NCBI RefSeq assembly: GCF_028640845.1
Contig: NC_080540.1
Span: 260,846,458-260,910,457, forward strand
Length of the DNA stretch: 64,000 nt
Reading direction: 5' to 3'
Origin: Ahaetulla prasina
Taxonomy: Eukaryota; Chordata; Lepidosauria; Squamata; Colubridae
The notes beneath the pieces were generated by a model. The model ran no database searches and was not told where the DNA came from. It saw nothing but the letters and a program-made list of their open reading frames with translations. Of the stretch, positions 33,047-43,729 are shown in pieces (positions within the stretch are counted from its first letter, which is position 1; each line of letters starts with the position of its first letter). The translations under genes and the position numbers were made by a program.

Positions 33047-35908
33047 ATTAGGAGGGCCCAAGGTAGGGGTGGGGGGGTGGCGGTTGTGATTAAAGAAAGT
33101 CTGGAGCCGAGGGAGTCCACTGTTCCTCAGATAGCTGGTTGTGAATCCCTCCTTGTGAAGTGGGGCCATCGGAATCAGATGGGACTGTTGATCACGTACC
33201 TGGCTCCTTGCTGCATGACTACAGCCCTACCTGAGCTACTAGAGGTGCTTGCTGGCGTGGCGGTTGAGATTCCCAGACTTATGGTCTTGGGGGATTTCAA
33301 CTTGCCATCGGCCGGCTTGTCATCAACGGTGGTTCAGGAGTTCCAGGCCTCCATGACGGCCTTGGACCTGATTCAAGTAACTGATGGCCCTACACACAGC
33401 GGGGGAGGCGCGCTAGACTTGATTTTTATCTCTGGTCAGTGGGTTAATGATCTGGTTTTAGGAGATATAGTGAAGGAACCGGTGTCATGGTCAGATCATT
33501 TTCTTCTTCGCCTAGACTTTCAGACCGCCACCCACCACTGCAGGGAGACAGAACCAATGCGTTGGTTCCGTCCCAGGCGCCTGATGGACCCGGAGAGGTT
33601 CCTGACGGAGCTTGGGCCGTTTCCTGAGGATCTTACCCCTGGCACGACTGAAGAACTGGTTGCGGCCTGGGAACGGGCCGCGGCTGGGGCTTTGGACCGT
33701 GTCGTGCCTTTGCGGCCTCTGACTCGGCGTAGATCTCAATTGGCTCCCTGGTTCTCCGAGGAGCTGAGAGAGATGAAACGCCGGAGAAGACGCCTAGAGA
33801 GCACCTGGAGGTCCAGCCGTTCCGAGGCTGATCGGACATTAGTGAGGTCTTTTACTAAGACCTACCTAGTGGCAATGAAGGAGGCGAAATGTTCTTACAT
33901 TTCCACCCTCATTGCATCGGCAGATAACCGCCCGGCCGCCTTGTTTCGGGTGACTCGTTCCCTCCTTCATCAAGAGGGACAGGATGACCCCTTACAGGGA
34001 CGAGCTGAGGAGTTTAACGGTTATCTATACGATAAAATCGTTCAGCTTCGGGATAGTTTGGACCAAGACTGCAGCGATCCAACTGGGATGACAGAGACAC
34101 GTCTTGCTGATGTTATTTGGGATGAGTTTGATTCTGTGGCTCTCGAGGACGTGGACAGGTTGCTGGGGAGGTTGCATGCAACTACATGTTTACTGGACCC
34201 GTGTCCTTCCTGGTTAGTGCTGGCTGCTCAGGAAGTGACACAAGGCTGGCTCCAGGGGATTATAAATGCTTCTTTGGTGGAAGGGGTTTTCCCCGCCACC
34301 TTGAAAGAGGCGGTGGTGAGACCCCTCCTCAAGAAGCCTTCCCTGGACCCAGCTATTTTGGGAAATTATCGTCCAGTCTCCAACCTTTGCTTTGTGGCAA
34401 AGGTTGTAGAGAGTGTGGTTGCATGGCAGCTCCCCCAGCACCTGGAGGAAACTGTCTATCTAGACCCGTTCCAGTCCGGCTTCCGACCCGGTTATAGCAC
34501 GGAGACGGCTTTGGTCGCGTTGGTGGATGACCTCTGGAGGGCCAGGGACAGGGGTTGCTCCTCTGCCTTGGTCCTATTAGACCTCTCAGCGGCTTTCGAT
34601 ACCATCGACCATGGTATCCTGCTGCGCCAGTTGGAGGGATTGGGAGTGGGGGGCACCGTTTATCGGTGGTTCTCCTCCTATCTCTCTGACCAGTCGCAGA
34701 CGGTGTTGACGGGGGGGCAGAGGTCGTCCTCGAGGCGCCTCACTTGTGGGGTGCCTCAGGGGTCGATTCTCTCGCCTACCCTGTTCAACATCTATATGAA
34801 GCCGCTGGGTGAGGTCATCAGTGGTTTCGGGGTGAGTTATCACCTGTATGCTGACGATACTCAGCTGTACCTTTCCACCCCGGACCACCCCAATGAAGCG
34901 GTCGAAGTGCTGTCCCGGTGCCTGGAAGCGTACGGGTCTGGATGGGGAGAAACAGACTCAAGCTCAATCCCGCCAAGACGGAGTGGCTGTGGATGCCGGC
35001 ACGGTACAGTCAGCTGCATCCGCAGCTGACTGTTGAAGCGAGTTAGTGGCCCCAAAGGAGGTGGTTCGCAACTTGGGCGTCCTCCTGGATGGACGGCTGT
35101 CCTTTGATGAACATCTGGCGGCCGTCTCCAGGAGGGCCTCTTACCAAGTTCGCTTGGTCCGCCAGTTGCGTCCCTTCCTTGACCGGGATGCCTTATGCAC
35201 GGTCACTCACGCTCTGGTTACATCTAGGTTGGATTACTGCAATGCTCTCTACATGGGGCTGCCCTTGAGGTGCACCCGGAGGCTACAGTTAGTCCAGAAT
35301 GCGGGTTGCGCGAGTGGTAACGGGAGCCGCTCGTGGCTCCCACGTAACACCACTACTCCATAGCCTGCACTGGCTTCCTGTGGTTTTCCGGGTGCGCTTC
35401 AAGATTTTGGTTACCACCTTTAAAGCACTCCATGGCTTAGGACCCGGGTACTTACGAGACCGCCTGCTGTTACCTTATGCCTCCCACCGACCCGTACGCT
35501 CTCACAGAGGGTCTCCTCAGGGTGCCGTCCGCCAAACAGTGTCGGCTGGCGGCCCCCAGGAGTAGGGCCTTCTCTGTGGGGGCACCGACGCTCTGGAACA
35601 AACTTCCCCCTGGCTTACGTCAAGTGCCTGATCTTCGGACCTTCCGTCGTGAGCTAAAAACACACCTATTTATTCAAGCGGGACTGGCATAATAGTGTTA
35701 AATTTTAATTCGGGGTTTTATTAATATTTCTAAGATTTTAAAACTAAATTTTAATTATCAGCCTTTTTGTAATTTGCTAGGTTTTAAATGTTTTAATTTG
35801 TATATATTCCGTGTTTTATCTTGGCTGTACACCGCCCTGAGTCCTTCGGGAGAAGGGCGGTATAAAAATTTAATAAAATAAATAAATAAATAAATAAATA
35901 AATAAATA
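33047..35908 (+). mobile_element. L2 LINE, 2.9 kb, 5'-truncated but well preserved
   Basis: The longest element in the window, with conspicuously higher GC than its flanks. It includes the C-terminal part of the endonuclease, the whole RT, the C-terminal region and a 3' UTR ending in CACCGCCCTGAGTCCTTCGG, GAGAAGGGCGGTATAAA and an (AAAT)n run (35872-35908). The left junction CTAATTATTAGG and right junction AAATATTAGG share TATTAGG, a possible 7-bp target duplication. ORF1 and the start of the endonuclease are missing. The same 3' tail occurs at 1190, 12671 and 23520, linking L2 to the SINEs. Confidence 0.9.
33077..35692 (+). pseudogene. L2 ORF2 relic: endonuclease-reverse transcriptase
   Basis: The first 650 codons (33077-35029) are open. 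Apurinic-type endonuclease motifs are GDFNLPS (residues 72-78) and SDHFLLRLDF (139-148, with the catalytic SDH). The RT begins with YRPVSNLCFVAKVVESVV. Motif A is LLDLSAAFDTIDH (catalytic D502), motif B is CGVPQGSILSPTLFNIYM (from about 557) and motif C is YADDTQLYLS (Y591-S600). Near 34930 the frame shifts; the RNRLKLNPAKTEWLWMPAR block is read in another frame, then VVRNLGVLLDGRLSFDEHLA from 35046. Another shift near 35290 leads to LLHSLHWLPVVFRVRFKI, and a last one near 35500 leads to WNKLPPGLRQVPDLRTFR and the stop at 35692. All catalytic residues visible are intact but the reading frame is broken at least three times. This is an L2-clade protein, not a host gene. Confidence 0.9.
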
Positions 35909-38283
35909 TTAGGTCTTGGGGTGCTTAAAATTATTAAAAAGGCTGGTGTCAACTATTGAATAACCTAAAACCATCAAACATATCAGAGAGAAAGTCTTTA
36001 GATTATTTCAACAGCCATGATATTTCTTTGTCACTGAAACACCATTGTACTATCCTGATTATTCAAAACCTCTTAAGTAGATAATTAATTGAAATAAATA
36101 TGATTATGTTCTTGTAATTATGAATCATAGTAATTTATTTATGAGTGAACAATAAAAAAACAAACATACTGTAGAATACCGTAGAAAGGTAAAACCTTTA
36201 TTTTTGTGCTTTTTCTTCCTTTCTAGGTTATTAAAGCTGAAGAAGAATTGTCATAATTTAACAATAAAATACAACATTTGGTGATCCTGGAATGTCAAAT
36301 CTGCTAGGAAAAGCTAGCAAAATGTTGGCGTGTTAGCATCCCATAGTGTGACTTTGAACTCAAATTTTGCTTGAACAAATCTACAAAATAGTCTACTTTT
36401 CTATTTTTCTTTTAACCTTGTGTACAAACTGCTAACTTTCCACTAAATTCAATAATGCAGGTAATCCTATTTTGTTTTGGGGGGTTTTGGGTTTATTTTT
36501 CCAAAACTCATAAGATCAATCAGTTCGTTTACCTTAAGTCTTTTATTCTGAGATAAGGCAATAGGACCTGATTTAGATTGATATCCCAGATAAGGGAGTT
36601 TTGTCTCCTGCTATGGGCCTGCCCCATATCCAATCTTCAAAAAGGATTCACTGATTTCTCAGACTGACCATTTGAAATTGCAGGTGCCAGCAGTTTGATC
36701 GAGCCTGGAACTATGCCAGGAAGTGGACTAGAGTCATTATGATTCTGATCCAGAGTGACTTTCTTAGGTTAACATTAGAGTTTAAATGCTTTTTTATTAC
36801 TCATAGTTTAAAAATAATGTGTAGTCTGGTCAACGAATAAATTTTACTTTGTTATCATTATTTAAACCTCGACAGCTAGCTAGAACAGTTTTTCAATGGT
36901 AGATTAAAACAAAGTTTGTTGGTGTGCCCTTGAAGCTACCTTTTAAATAGCCTTTGGATCAGAGACTAATGCAGATGAAAGCAAAAAAGACTGGGGAGGA
37001 AGGAGATTCCAAGGTGTGATTGATTTTGACAATGAAGCCAGCTTTGATCCAATTCTAAACAGGGATATAGGATTCCTTCCTATCACATACACAGATACAC
37101 AAACTCATTATGCCACAGGGTAAAAGAGATTATTGAAACTATGGTTGAAATAAGAGGGCAGTTTAATATTTTTACTGTAAAGCCATGAACTATGAGATTC
37201 AAGCCAATTCCAGCTGGCATTTTAGAAAGGAAGTGCAAAGATATTTTTTTCATACTGTTAGTTTACATATACCCAAAATCACATCACTAATTAAGAAGTA
37301 ACGATGTCTTCATACTTGGATAAATTCAGATACAATAATGTATGCATGTCGTACATGTCAGATTTTTCTTGCTTGCTTTCTGTCATTATCTTTTCAGATG
37401 AGAAGGGATGACAGGAGTAAGAAGGTAAATGAGATATATGACAAAAGAGTGAAAAGGTAGTGGAAGGAATCAGGATAAATAGGATGGACATAAGTACAGC
37501 AAAGAATTATAAACGGACAGGAGGAGGTGGAAGAAGAAGTGACATTTGAAAAGAGATAGAGAAGAAACAAACGAAGAAAGACCAAGAATGAGCCATGTAG
37601 GACACAACAGAAGGTCTAGAGAAGCAGAGGGCAGCAAGCAGCACGGGAGCGGGTTAGGCAAAGTGAACAAATAAAGGAGGGAATGAAATGGAATTAAAGT
37701 ACAGTGTAAGAAAAATAGCCAGAAATGCAATAAAAGGAAAAGAGCAGCAAGATGTTTGTTAATTAATTCAAATTGTATTCTTGTGAATGTTTTTTTAAAT
37801 CCAACGTTCATCTTCAAACATATCAATAATCTCTGAATGTTAAGCATATCCCCACATAATATTAAAGATCAGATTGCCTTGCTGATATGACCCGTTTAAT
37901 CATATTATATAATGTAAGATATTAGGATAGAAATCATCTGACCAAACTGCTCAGTACAGAGCTATTACTGACCAACTAGCTTCTGCATAATGTATATTTT
38001 TGAGATATGCCACAACAGCAGTGGTCTTTCTATGTAGCTTGAATAATTAGCTGTCCACTGAAGATAATAGACAGCACAAAGATAAGCTTTGTTTATGCTA
38101 GAGGATAAGAAAACTTTCAAAAGCAAAACCTTTTAGACATGTGGAATCCATAAAGAACACTCAGTTTAGTGTTATTATTTTGTCCTGCATAAGTGTCACA
38201 CAAGGCTTAGAGTTATTGGACATCCTAATAGATATAGGATTGAGAAAGATAATTAAACTTTGACTTTAAACTTTGAATTATTT
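35909..38283. other. Non-coding DNA; purine-rich tract at 37395-37745
   Basis: No repeat family or gene recognised. About 350 bp from 37395 is strongly purine-biased on the plus strand (many GAAGAA, AGGAGG, GAGAAG words), so the minus-strand frames there read as serine- and leucine-rich nonsense proteins. The remainder is AT-rich. Confidence 0.5.
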
Positions 38284-39243
38284 AATAGAATAGAATATAT
38301 TTTTTATTGGCCAAGTGTGATTGGACAACAATGAATTTGTCTTGGTGCATATGCTGTCAATGTACATAAAAGAAAAGATACGTTCATCAAGAATCATAAG
38401 GTAAAACAATGATAGTCATAGGGTACAAATAAGCTATCAGGAAACAATATCAATATAAATTTTAAGGATACAAGCAACAAGGTTACAGTCATATAGTCAT
38501 AAGTGGAAGGAGATGGGTGATGGGAACGATGAGAACGTTAATAGTGCAGATTTAATAAATAGTTTGACAGCGTTGAGGGAATTATTTGTTTAGCAGAGCG
38601 ATGGTGTTCGGGGAAAAAACTTGTGTCTAGTTGTTCTGGTATGTGGTGCTTTATAGCATCATTTTGAAGGTAGGAGTTAAAACAGTTTATGTTCAGAATG
38701 TGAGGGGGTCTATAAATATTTTCACAGCCCTCTTTTTGACTGTGCAGTATACAGGTCTTCAATGGAAGGCAGGTTGGTAGCAATTGTTTTTTCTGCAGTT
38801 CTAATTATCCTCTGAATTCTTTATCTGTCTTATTGGGTTGCAGAACCAAACCAGACAGTTATAGAGGTGCAAATGACAGACTCAATAATTCCTCTGTAGA
38901 ACTGTATCAGCAGTTCCTTGCGCAGTTTGAGCTTTCTGAGTTGGCGCAGAAAGAACATTCTTTGTTGTGCCTTTTTGATGACGTTTTTGATGTTAGCTGT
39001 CCATTTTAGATCTTGCGATATGGTAGAACCTAAAATTTTGAAGGTCTCTACTGGTGATCCGGTATTGTCTAGTATTGTAAGAGATGGTAGTAGGGGAGGA
39101 TTTCTCCTAAAATCCACCACCATTTCTATGGTTTTGAGTGTGTTCAGTTCCAGATTGTTCTGGTTGCACCACGAGGCTAGTTGTTCAACCTCCCATCTAT
39201 ATGCGGATTCAGCATTGTCTCGAATGAGACTGGTCACTGCAAT
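38284..39243 (-). mobile_element. Rex1-like LINE, copy 2, 5'-truncated
   Basis: Starts on the plus strand with AATAGAATAGAATATAT and TTTTTATTGGCCAAGTGTGA, the inverted 3' end shared with 17.3 and 41.6 kb. The minus-strand frame 38830-39252 encodes EVEQLASWCNQNNLELNTLK, EMVVDFRRNPPLLPS, LGSTISQDLKW, KKAQQRMFFLRQLRKLKL and SVICTSITVWFGSATQ. A stop follows at the DKR position, and the C-terminal part (IEDLYTA, then frame-shifted) is broken near 38745. RT motif C and everything upstream are missing. Confidence 0.85.
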
Positions 39244-39324
39244 TAAGTGCAATTATAGAAATTATGAAATATGTATGCTGGTTTGTTGGCATTTTTATTA
39301 AAAATACAATAGCCAATTCAGTAT

Positions 39325-39552
39325 AATATTTAAGGCACCAGGTTAGAAAGCAGGAGATTATGTGTTCTACTCCTGCCTTAGGCATGAAAGACAAATGGGT
39401 GACTTTCAGGCAGGATTCTCTCAGTCCAACTCACCTCAACAAGGTTATTGTTGTGCAGAAAATAGGAGAAAGAAAAGATATTAGATATGTTGGCCTCCTT
39501 GAATTGTTTGTAAAAATAATAAAAGGTGGGATTTTTTAAAAATCTCAAATAA
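39325..39552 (+). mobile_element. tRNA-derived SINE, MIR/CORE-like type
   Basis: The head is AAGGCACCAGGTTAGAAAGC, with a B-box-like GTGTTCTACTCC near 39362. It is followed by TTAGGCATGAAAGACAAATG, the body TCTCAGTCCAACTCACCTCA, and a 3' part with AGATATGTTGGCCTCCTTGA and AATAATAAAAGGTGGGAT. Related but reversed copies lie at 44.3, 45.4, 63.4 and 63.7 kb, where a CAAGGTCACCCAGCTGGCTT-like core recalls mammalian MIR. Family name uncertain. Confidence 0.75.
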
Positions 39553-40632
39553 ATAATATAACTTTACATAACTGAAACAAAAGTATTCATATGCATTTTT
39601 AAAAGCACTTTCCATCCCTGGAAGATCAAAAGCTCATTCACCCCTGAAAGATATTAGCATAGTCATCTGCAATCTTTTGGAAATTAAAGTGTTTATTAGT
39701 TGTTTTCTTACAGGGACTTTAAATAATCTAGTATGCATTTCTTAGTGTAGTAATACACATTCTAGATTCCATCTATAACTTTCTACTGTTGATGTTGAAT
39801 TAATTGAATTGGTAGTAATTGAATTGATTTTCACAGAGATACCATTTTTGGGAGATGCTCATTTTAACAGAAGAAAAGTTAAGTATCAATAAAAACAAAA
39901 ATACCATAATCTTTATTGTATTGTCACATAAAAGTATTTAAGGGATGGAGCCACTGCTTGTCATTGTTCTTGGGACTTACCCCTTTTTGAATGTATGTTA
40001 CAAAACTCAGCCTCTGCTTTGGTACTTTTGTTTACTTTGCCACTTAGAAAATACTTACATGATAATACGCCATCCCCCTATTGATATATGGCAGTGGAAT
40101 AAAAATAAATTAAGTTAGAGTTAGGGTAGGGGTTTTTTGAGAACAAGGCTGGGCAACCTTTTGATGAATGGAAAGCAGATGAAACTGTATTAGTACTGTC
40201 TGTAGTTTTTTGACATATAAGTAAGGAATTTTTAAGATTCTGAAAGACTCATTGGGAAAATATTTATTTATAGATTGATTTGCTTTCTATAGCTGCTTAT
40301 CTCAGCTAGTGTCTCTATATTCAATGACAGTGTTATTTATTTATTTATTTATCCATCCATCCATCGAGGTAAATAGAAACACATGGAGAAACTCAGACCA
40401 CTGAAACAGCTGTTGAGATTTTATTGATCAGATTTACTGCTTTGAATATAAAGAATATATAATTCTAATGTTTTCAAATATCAAATTATAATTTAGATAT
40501 GTCATCGCCTGTGCATTATCTTTATAAATAAGTCAAGCCAGTAAACATATCTAATACTTCTTCCTCCAAATGGGATAAAAATAAATAAATAAATAACAAA
40601 TAAAACAGTTGCCCCATTGCTTTGTCCTAAAA
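39553..40632. other. Non-coding DNA with a small (TTTA)n(TCCA)n run
   Basis: A simple repeat at 40329-40366 changes from TTTA to TCCA units. Otherwise no repeat family or gene is recognised. Confidence 0.5.
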
Positions 40633-40767
40633 TAGGGGTGTCAAACTCGCATTGGCATGGCATCGTCACATGACGTATCGTGACTTTGTCCCCCTTCGCT
40701 AAACTGGGCATGGGCTTGGCCAGCGCATGATGCATCCAGGCCATGGGCTGCAAGTTTGACACCCCTG
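40633..40767. mobile_element. Non-autonomous hAT element (135 bp), GTCAAACTC type
   Basis: The ends are TAGGGGTGTCAAACTCG and AAGTTTGACACCCCTG. The flanking octamers TCCTAAAA (40625-40632) and TTCTGAAA (40768-40775) differ only by two transitions, consistent with an aged 8-bp duplication. It is non-coding and shorter than the 12.7 kb relative. Confidence 0.85.
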
Positions 40768-40792
40768 TTCTGAAACAATATGAGAGACCATA

Positions 40793-40793
40793 A

Positions 40794-40826
<33 letters not shown>
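40793..40826 (+). repeat. (TC)n(AC)n microsatellite
   Basis: A TCTC run passes directly into an ACAC run. Short minus-strand frames over it are repeat artefacts. Confidence 0.95.
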
Positions 40827-41054
40827 AATATGAACTTATACATATAATTGTTTGTAGTGGATAGTTGCTAATAGAGGACTGTAACATACTGTCTGACCAT
40901 CTATACCCTGTAGTAAAAATGCTGTTTCTTATCGGCTATTAGCTAGTTGGTGGACATGATTGAATTGATTCATAAAACTCTTAAATCAAAAGGTATGCGA
41001 CAAATGCTTGCAGATTTTGTACCAAAAAGTAATTGAGGAGGAGGAGACTCAATT

Positions 41055-41201
41055 GCATACATATCCTTTCCCCCAAAATAAGACATCCCCTGATAATAAG
41101 CCCAAACAGGCTTTTGAGCACATGCAATAAGGCCAAGCACTTATTTCAGGGTTCAAAAATATATATAAGACAGGGTCTTATTTTTGGGGAAACACGGTAG
41201 G
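41055..41201. mobile_element. Short inverted-repeat DNA element (MITE)
   Basis: TTTCCCCCAAAATAAGAC (41067-41084) is inverted as GTCTTATTTTTGGGGAAA (41175-41192), followed by CACGGTAG. The interior has ATAATAAGCCCAAACAGGC. I recall a common reptile MITE with these ends; the superfamily is not clear from this copy and the left terminus has lost its outermost bases. Confidence 0.65.
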
Positions 41202-41570
41202 ATTCCTGATTCAATTCTTGTCAATTCCCATATAAGGCTGAAAAAAGTCTGAAGAATCATTCTCAGTCAAAATTTAATACGGGGGTAAATGAACTACTGA
41301 TATAATTTAGTGTAAGGTAGATTCCTATGTTCTTACAGCTTCAATATGTATAATAAATAGAATGAGGAATATAATGTAAACAATCATAAACCAATCAAAG
41401 GCTTATATAATAATTCAAGAACAGCAGCAGTAAGACCAAAACAATAAAAGCTTCATTTATTATTAATATAAATCTTCAAAAGTATTTTATTATAGAAAAT
41501 AACATTTAATGTGTTCCATCATATAATGAGCTTATTTGTGGAAGAATAGCATTGATCTATGACACCCAAA
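41202..41570. other. AT-rich non-coding DNA, nothing recognised
   Basis: No feature recognised. Confidence 0.5.
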
Positions 41571-41637
41571 ATAGAATAGAATAGAATAGAATAGAATAGA
41601 ATAGAATAGAATAGAATAGAATAGAATAGAATAGAAT
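41571..41637 (+). repeat. (ATAGA)n microsatellite, 13 units
   Basis: A perfect pentanucleotide array abuts the inverted 3' end of a Rex1-like LINE. Copies of the same LINE at 17.3 and 38.3 kb have only one or two units at this position, and the CR1 at 25.76 kb has four units of the complement. The array therefore grew from the LINE tail. Confidence 0.95.
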
Positions 41638-42308
41638 TTTTTATTGGCCAAGTGTGATTGGACACACAAGGAATTTATCTTGGTGCATATGCTCTAAGTG
41701 TACATAAAGGAAAAGATACGTTCATCAAGGTACAACATTTACAACACAAATGATGGTCAATATATCAATATAAATCATAAGGATTGCCAGCAACAAAGTT
41801 ACAGTCATACAGTCACAAGTGGAAAGAGATTGGTGATGGGAACGATGAGAAGATTAATAGTAGTGCAAATTTAGTAAATAGTTTGACAGTGTTGAGGGAA
41901 TTATTTGTTTAGCAGAGCGATGGTGTTCAGGAAAAAACTGTTCTTGTGTCTAGTTGTTCTGATGTGCAGTGCTCTATAGCGTCGTTTGGAGGGTAGGAGT
42001 TGAAACAGTTTATGTCCTGGATGTGAGGGATCTGTAAATATTTTCACGGCCCTCTTCTTGATTCGTGCAGTATACAGGTCTTCAATGGAAGGCAGGTTGG
42101 TAGCAATTATTTTTTCTACAGTTCTAATTATCCTCTGATGTCTGTGTCTTTCTTGTTGGGTTGCAGAACCGAACCAGACAGTTATAGACGTGCAAATGAC
42201 AGACTCAATAATTCCTCTGTAGAACTGAATCAGCAGCTCCTTGGGCAGTTTGAGCTTACTGAGTTGGCGCAGAAAGAACATTCTTTGTTGTCCTTTTTTG
42301 ATAGCAAT
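41638..42308 (-). mobile_element. Rex1-like LINE, copy 3, 5'-truncated
   Basis: The 3' end is next to the (ATAGA)n array and includes the inverted TTGGCCAATAAA segment. The minus-strand frame 41901-42281 is open for 126 residues: MFFLRQLSKLKLPKELLIQF, SVICTSITVWFGSAT, HRHQRIIRTVEK, IEDLYTARIKKRAVKI and LLPSKRRYRALHIRTTRHKN. Only this C-terminal piece remains, but it has no stop. It is the best preserved C-terminus of the family here. Confidence 0.85.
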
Positions 42309-42596
42309 AATAGCATCTTTAAGTTTATTTCTATGTCTTAATTTCTGATTAATTACTCAAGGCCTTAGTTCAGATATTATGTTGAGACTTTAATAGAAAC
42401 TCTAAGGGCCAAGAATAACCAAGAACCTTTCTTCTCTGAAGGTTACAGTTTAATCCAGTATTTTTATTAAAAAAAAATTTAGGCTCTGAAAACATTTCTA
42501 ATATGATATCCAGTAATCTATAGCTATTAGAAACATTAGAAATTATTTCTGGATGGCAGAAGAATTCTTAGAAAGGTTAAAAGTCTACAGAAACTT

Positions 42597-42600
42597 TATA

Positions 42601-42671
<71 letters not shown>

Positions 42672-42675
42672 ATTT
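42597..42675 (+). repeat. (TA)n(TGTA)n(TATATG)n compound microsatellite
   Basis: Three related simple repeats follow one another directly before a Penelope-like terminus. (TA)n arrays also flank the other termini at 43545 and 43706. Confidence 0.95.
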
Positions 42676-43542
42676 GTTTTCTGAGGTTTTCGCAGGTGTT
42701 TGTATGTAGGTCTTTGGTTATTAGGGTTTTCTCCCGCGTAAAATTGGAAGTGTCTTGGCGATGTTTCGACGAAGTCTCATTCGTCATCTTCAGGCTTGAG
42801 CTTTGTGCTTCTGTGAGCAATGTGTGATTGCAGCTGTTTCTTCCTTTTTAACTGCTAGTGGGGGTTTGAACTGATTGGGTGGGAGCTTGGCTGTGCTCTG
42901 ATTGGATGGGGGTTTTTTTGTACTCTGATTGGCTGGGGGTGTGTGGGGTGGGGGCTTGGTTGTGCTCAGATTAGTCTTGAGTTGCAGGGGGATTTGAGCT
43001 GGTGAGCTGCATAGCTGTTGTTTGGCTTTGTGGTTGTGCTACATCTTCATAGTGGGTGTCAGTCTGCTGCATGTATGGATTGGAGGGGTTTGAAATGACT
43101 CATGTTGCAGCTGCGGTCTGGCTTCTGGTCCTTGGTCGTGCTTCATGATCAGTGTGGGTTTGGGTCTGCTTTCTGGGTGGATGTGTGGTGGTGACATCCT
43201 GTGTGGATCTCGTGAGTGTGGGTCTGGTGTCATTCCTCGTGTTAGGGACTCGTTTGTCAATAAGGGCGGGTTTCCAAATGGCTGGTAGGCGGGAGGTATC
43301 ATCTCGTTTGTTCATGCTGTATCTAGATAGAAAACGCCCACACAGCCAATCAGAGCACAGCCAAGCTCCCACCCAATCAGTTCAAACCCCCACTAGCAGT
43401 TAAAAAGGAAGAAACAGCTGCAATCACACATTGCTCACAGAAGCACGAAGCTGAAGCCTGAAGATGACGAATGAGACTTCGTCGAAACATCGCCAAGACA
43501 CTTCCAATTTTACGCGGGAGAAAACCCGAATAACCAAAGACC

Positions 43543-43547
<5 letters not shown>
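42676..43547. mobile_element. Head-to-head pair of Penelope-like fragments
   Basis: A minus-strand copy (about 42676-43338) meets a plus-strand copy (about 43339-43547). The block CCAATCAGAGCACAGCCAAG through TCCCACCCAATCAGTTCAAA and AAGGAAGAAACAGCTGCAAT occurs in the plus orientation at 43354-43427 and inverted at 42826-42903. Both copies end in CTTCCAATTTTACGCGGGAG, AACCCGAATAACCAAAGACC (slightly varied in the left copy) and a (TA)n run. The left copy keeps about 430 bp more upstream sequence, where a proline-rich minus-strand frame (43039-43302) may be a decayed C-terminal end. I infer a Penelope-like element from the hammerhead-like motif and the inverted terminal layout; no RT or GIY-YIG remains as proof. 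Confidence 0.6.
43458..43488 (+). ncRNA. Hammerhead-like motif of a Penelope-type element
   Basis: CTGAAGAT, then a perfect 6-bp stem GACGAA/TTCGTC (43466-43471 with 43478-43483, loop TGAGAC), then GAAAC. A hammerhead ribozyme core is CUGAUGA, stem II, GAAA. Here the first box has two extra bases, so the layout resembles the ribozyme but is not canonical. The inverted copy has the same motif near 42765-42795. Whether it cleaves is unknown. Confidence 0.35.
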
Positions 43548-43584
<37 letters not shown>

Positions 43585-43612
43585 TGTTTGTTTGTTTGTT
43601 TGTTTGTTTGTT
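43545..43612 (+). repeat. (TA)n(TTTG)n compound microsatellite
   Basis: About 17 TA units to 43579, then about eight TTTG units. It separates two Penelope-like terminal pairs. Confidence 0.95.
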
Positions 43613-43708
43613 TTCTGAGGTTTTGGTTATTCGGGTTTTCTCCCGCGTAAAATTGGAAGTGTCTTCCAATTTTACGTGGAAGAAAACCCGAATAACCAAA
43701 GACCTACA
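43613..43708. repeat. Palindrome of Penelope-like terminal sequence
   Basis: Arms of 37 nt (43623-43659 and 43663-43699) are inverted copies with two mismatches and a TGT spacer. Each arm is the last part of the element terminus seen at 43500-43540, so this is a second, much shorter inverted pair. A (TA)n run of about 20 nt follows at 43706-43726. Confidence 0.85.
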
Positions 43709-43729
43709 TATATATATATATATATGCAA

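Noticed and set aside
33077..35029. 650-codon open frame as a possible host gene
   Set aside because: It contains L2 endonuclease and RT motifs in order and ends in the L2 3' tail; it is a transposon relic.
40140..40170. Another hAT end (GGCTGGGCAACCTTTT)
   Set aside because: No matching partner end or duplication nearby.
41571..41637. Regular short repeat array considered as CRISPR-like
   Set aside because: Perfect 5-bp tandem units without spacers, in a vertebrate genome, next to a LINE end.
43039..43302. Proline- and threonine-rich minus-strand frame as a gene
   Set aside because: Lies in a repeated Penelope-like fragment and is not supported by any domain.
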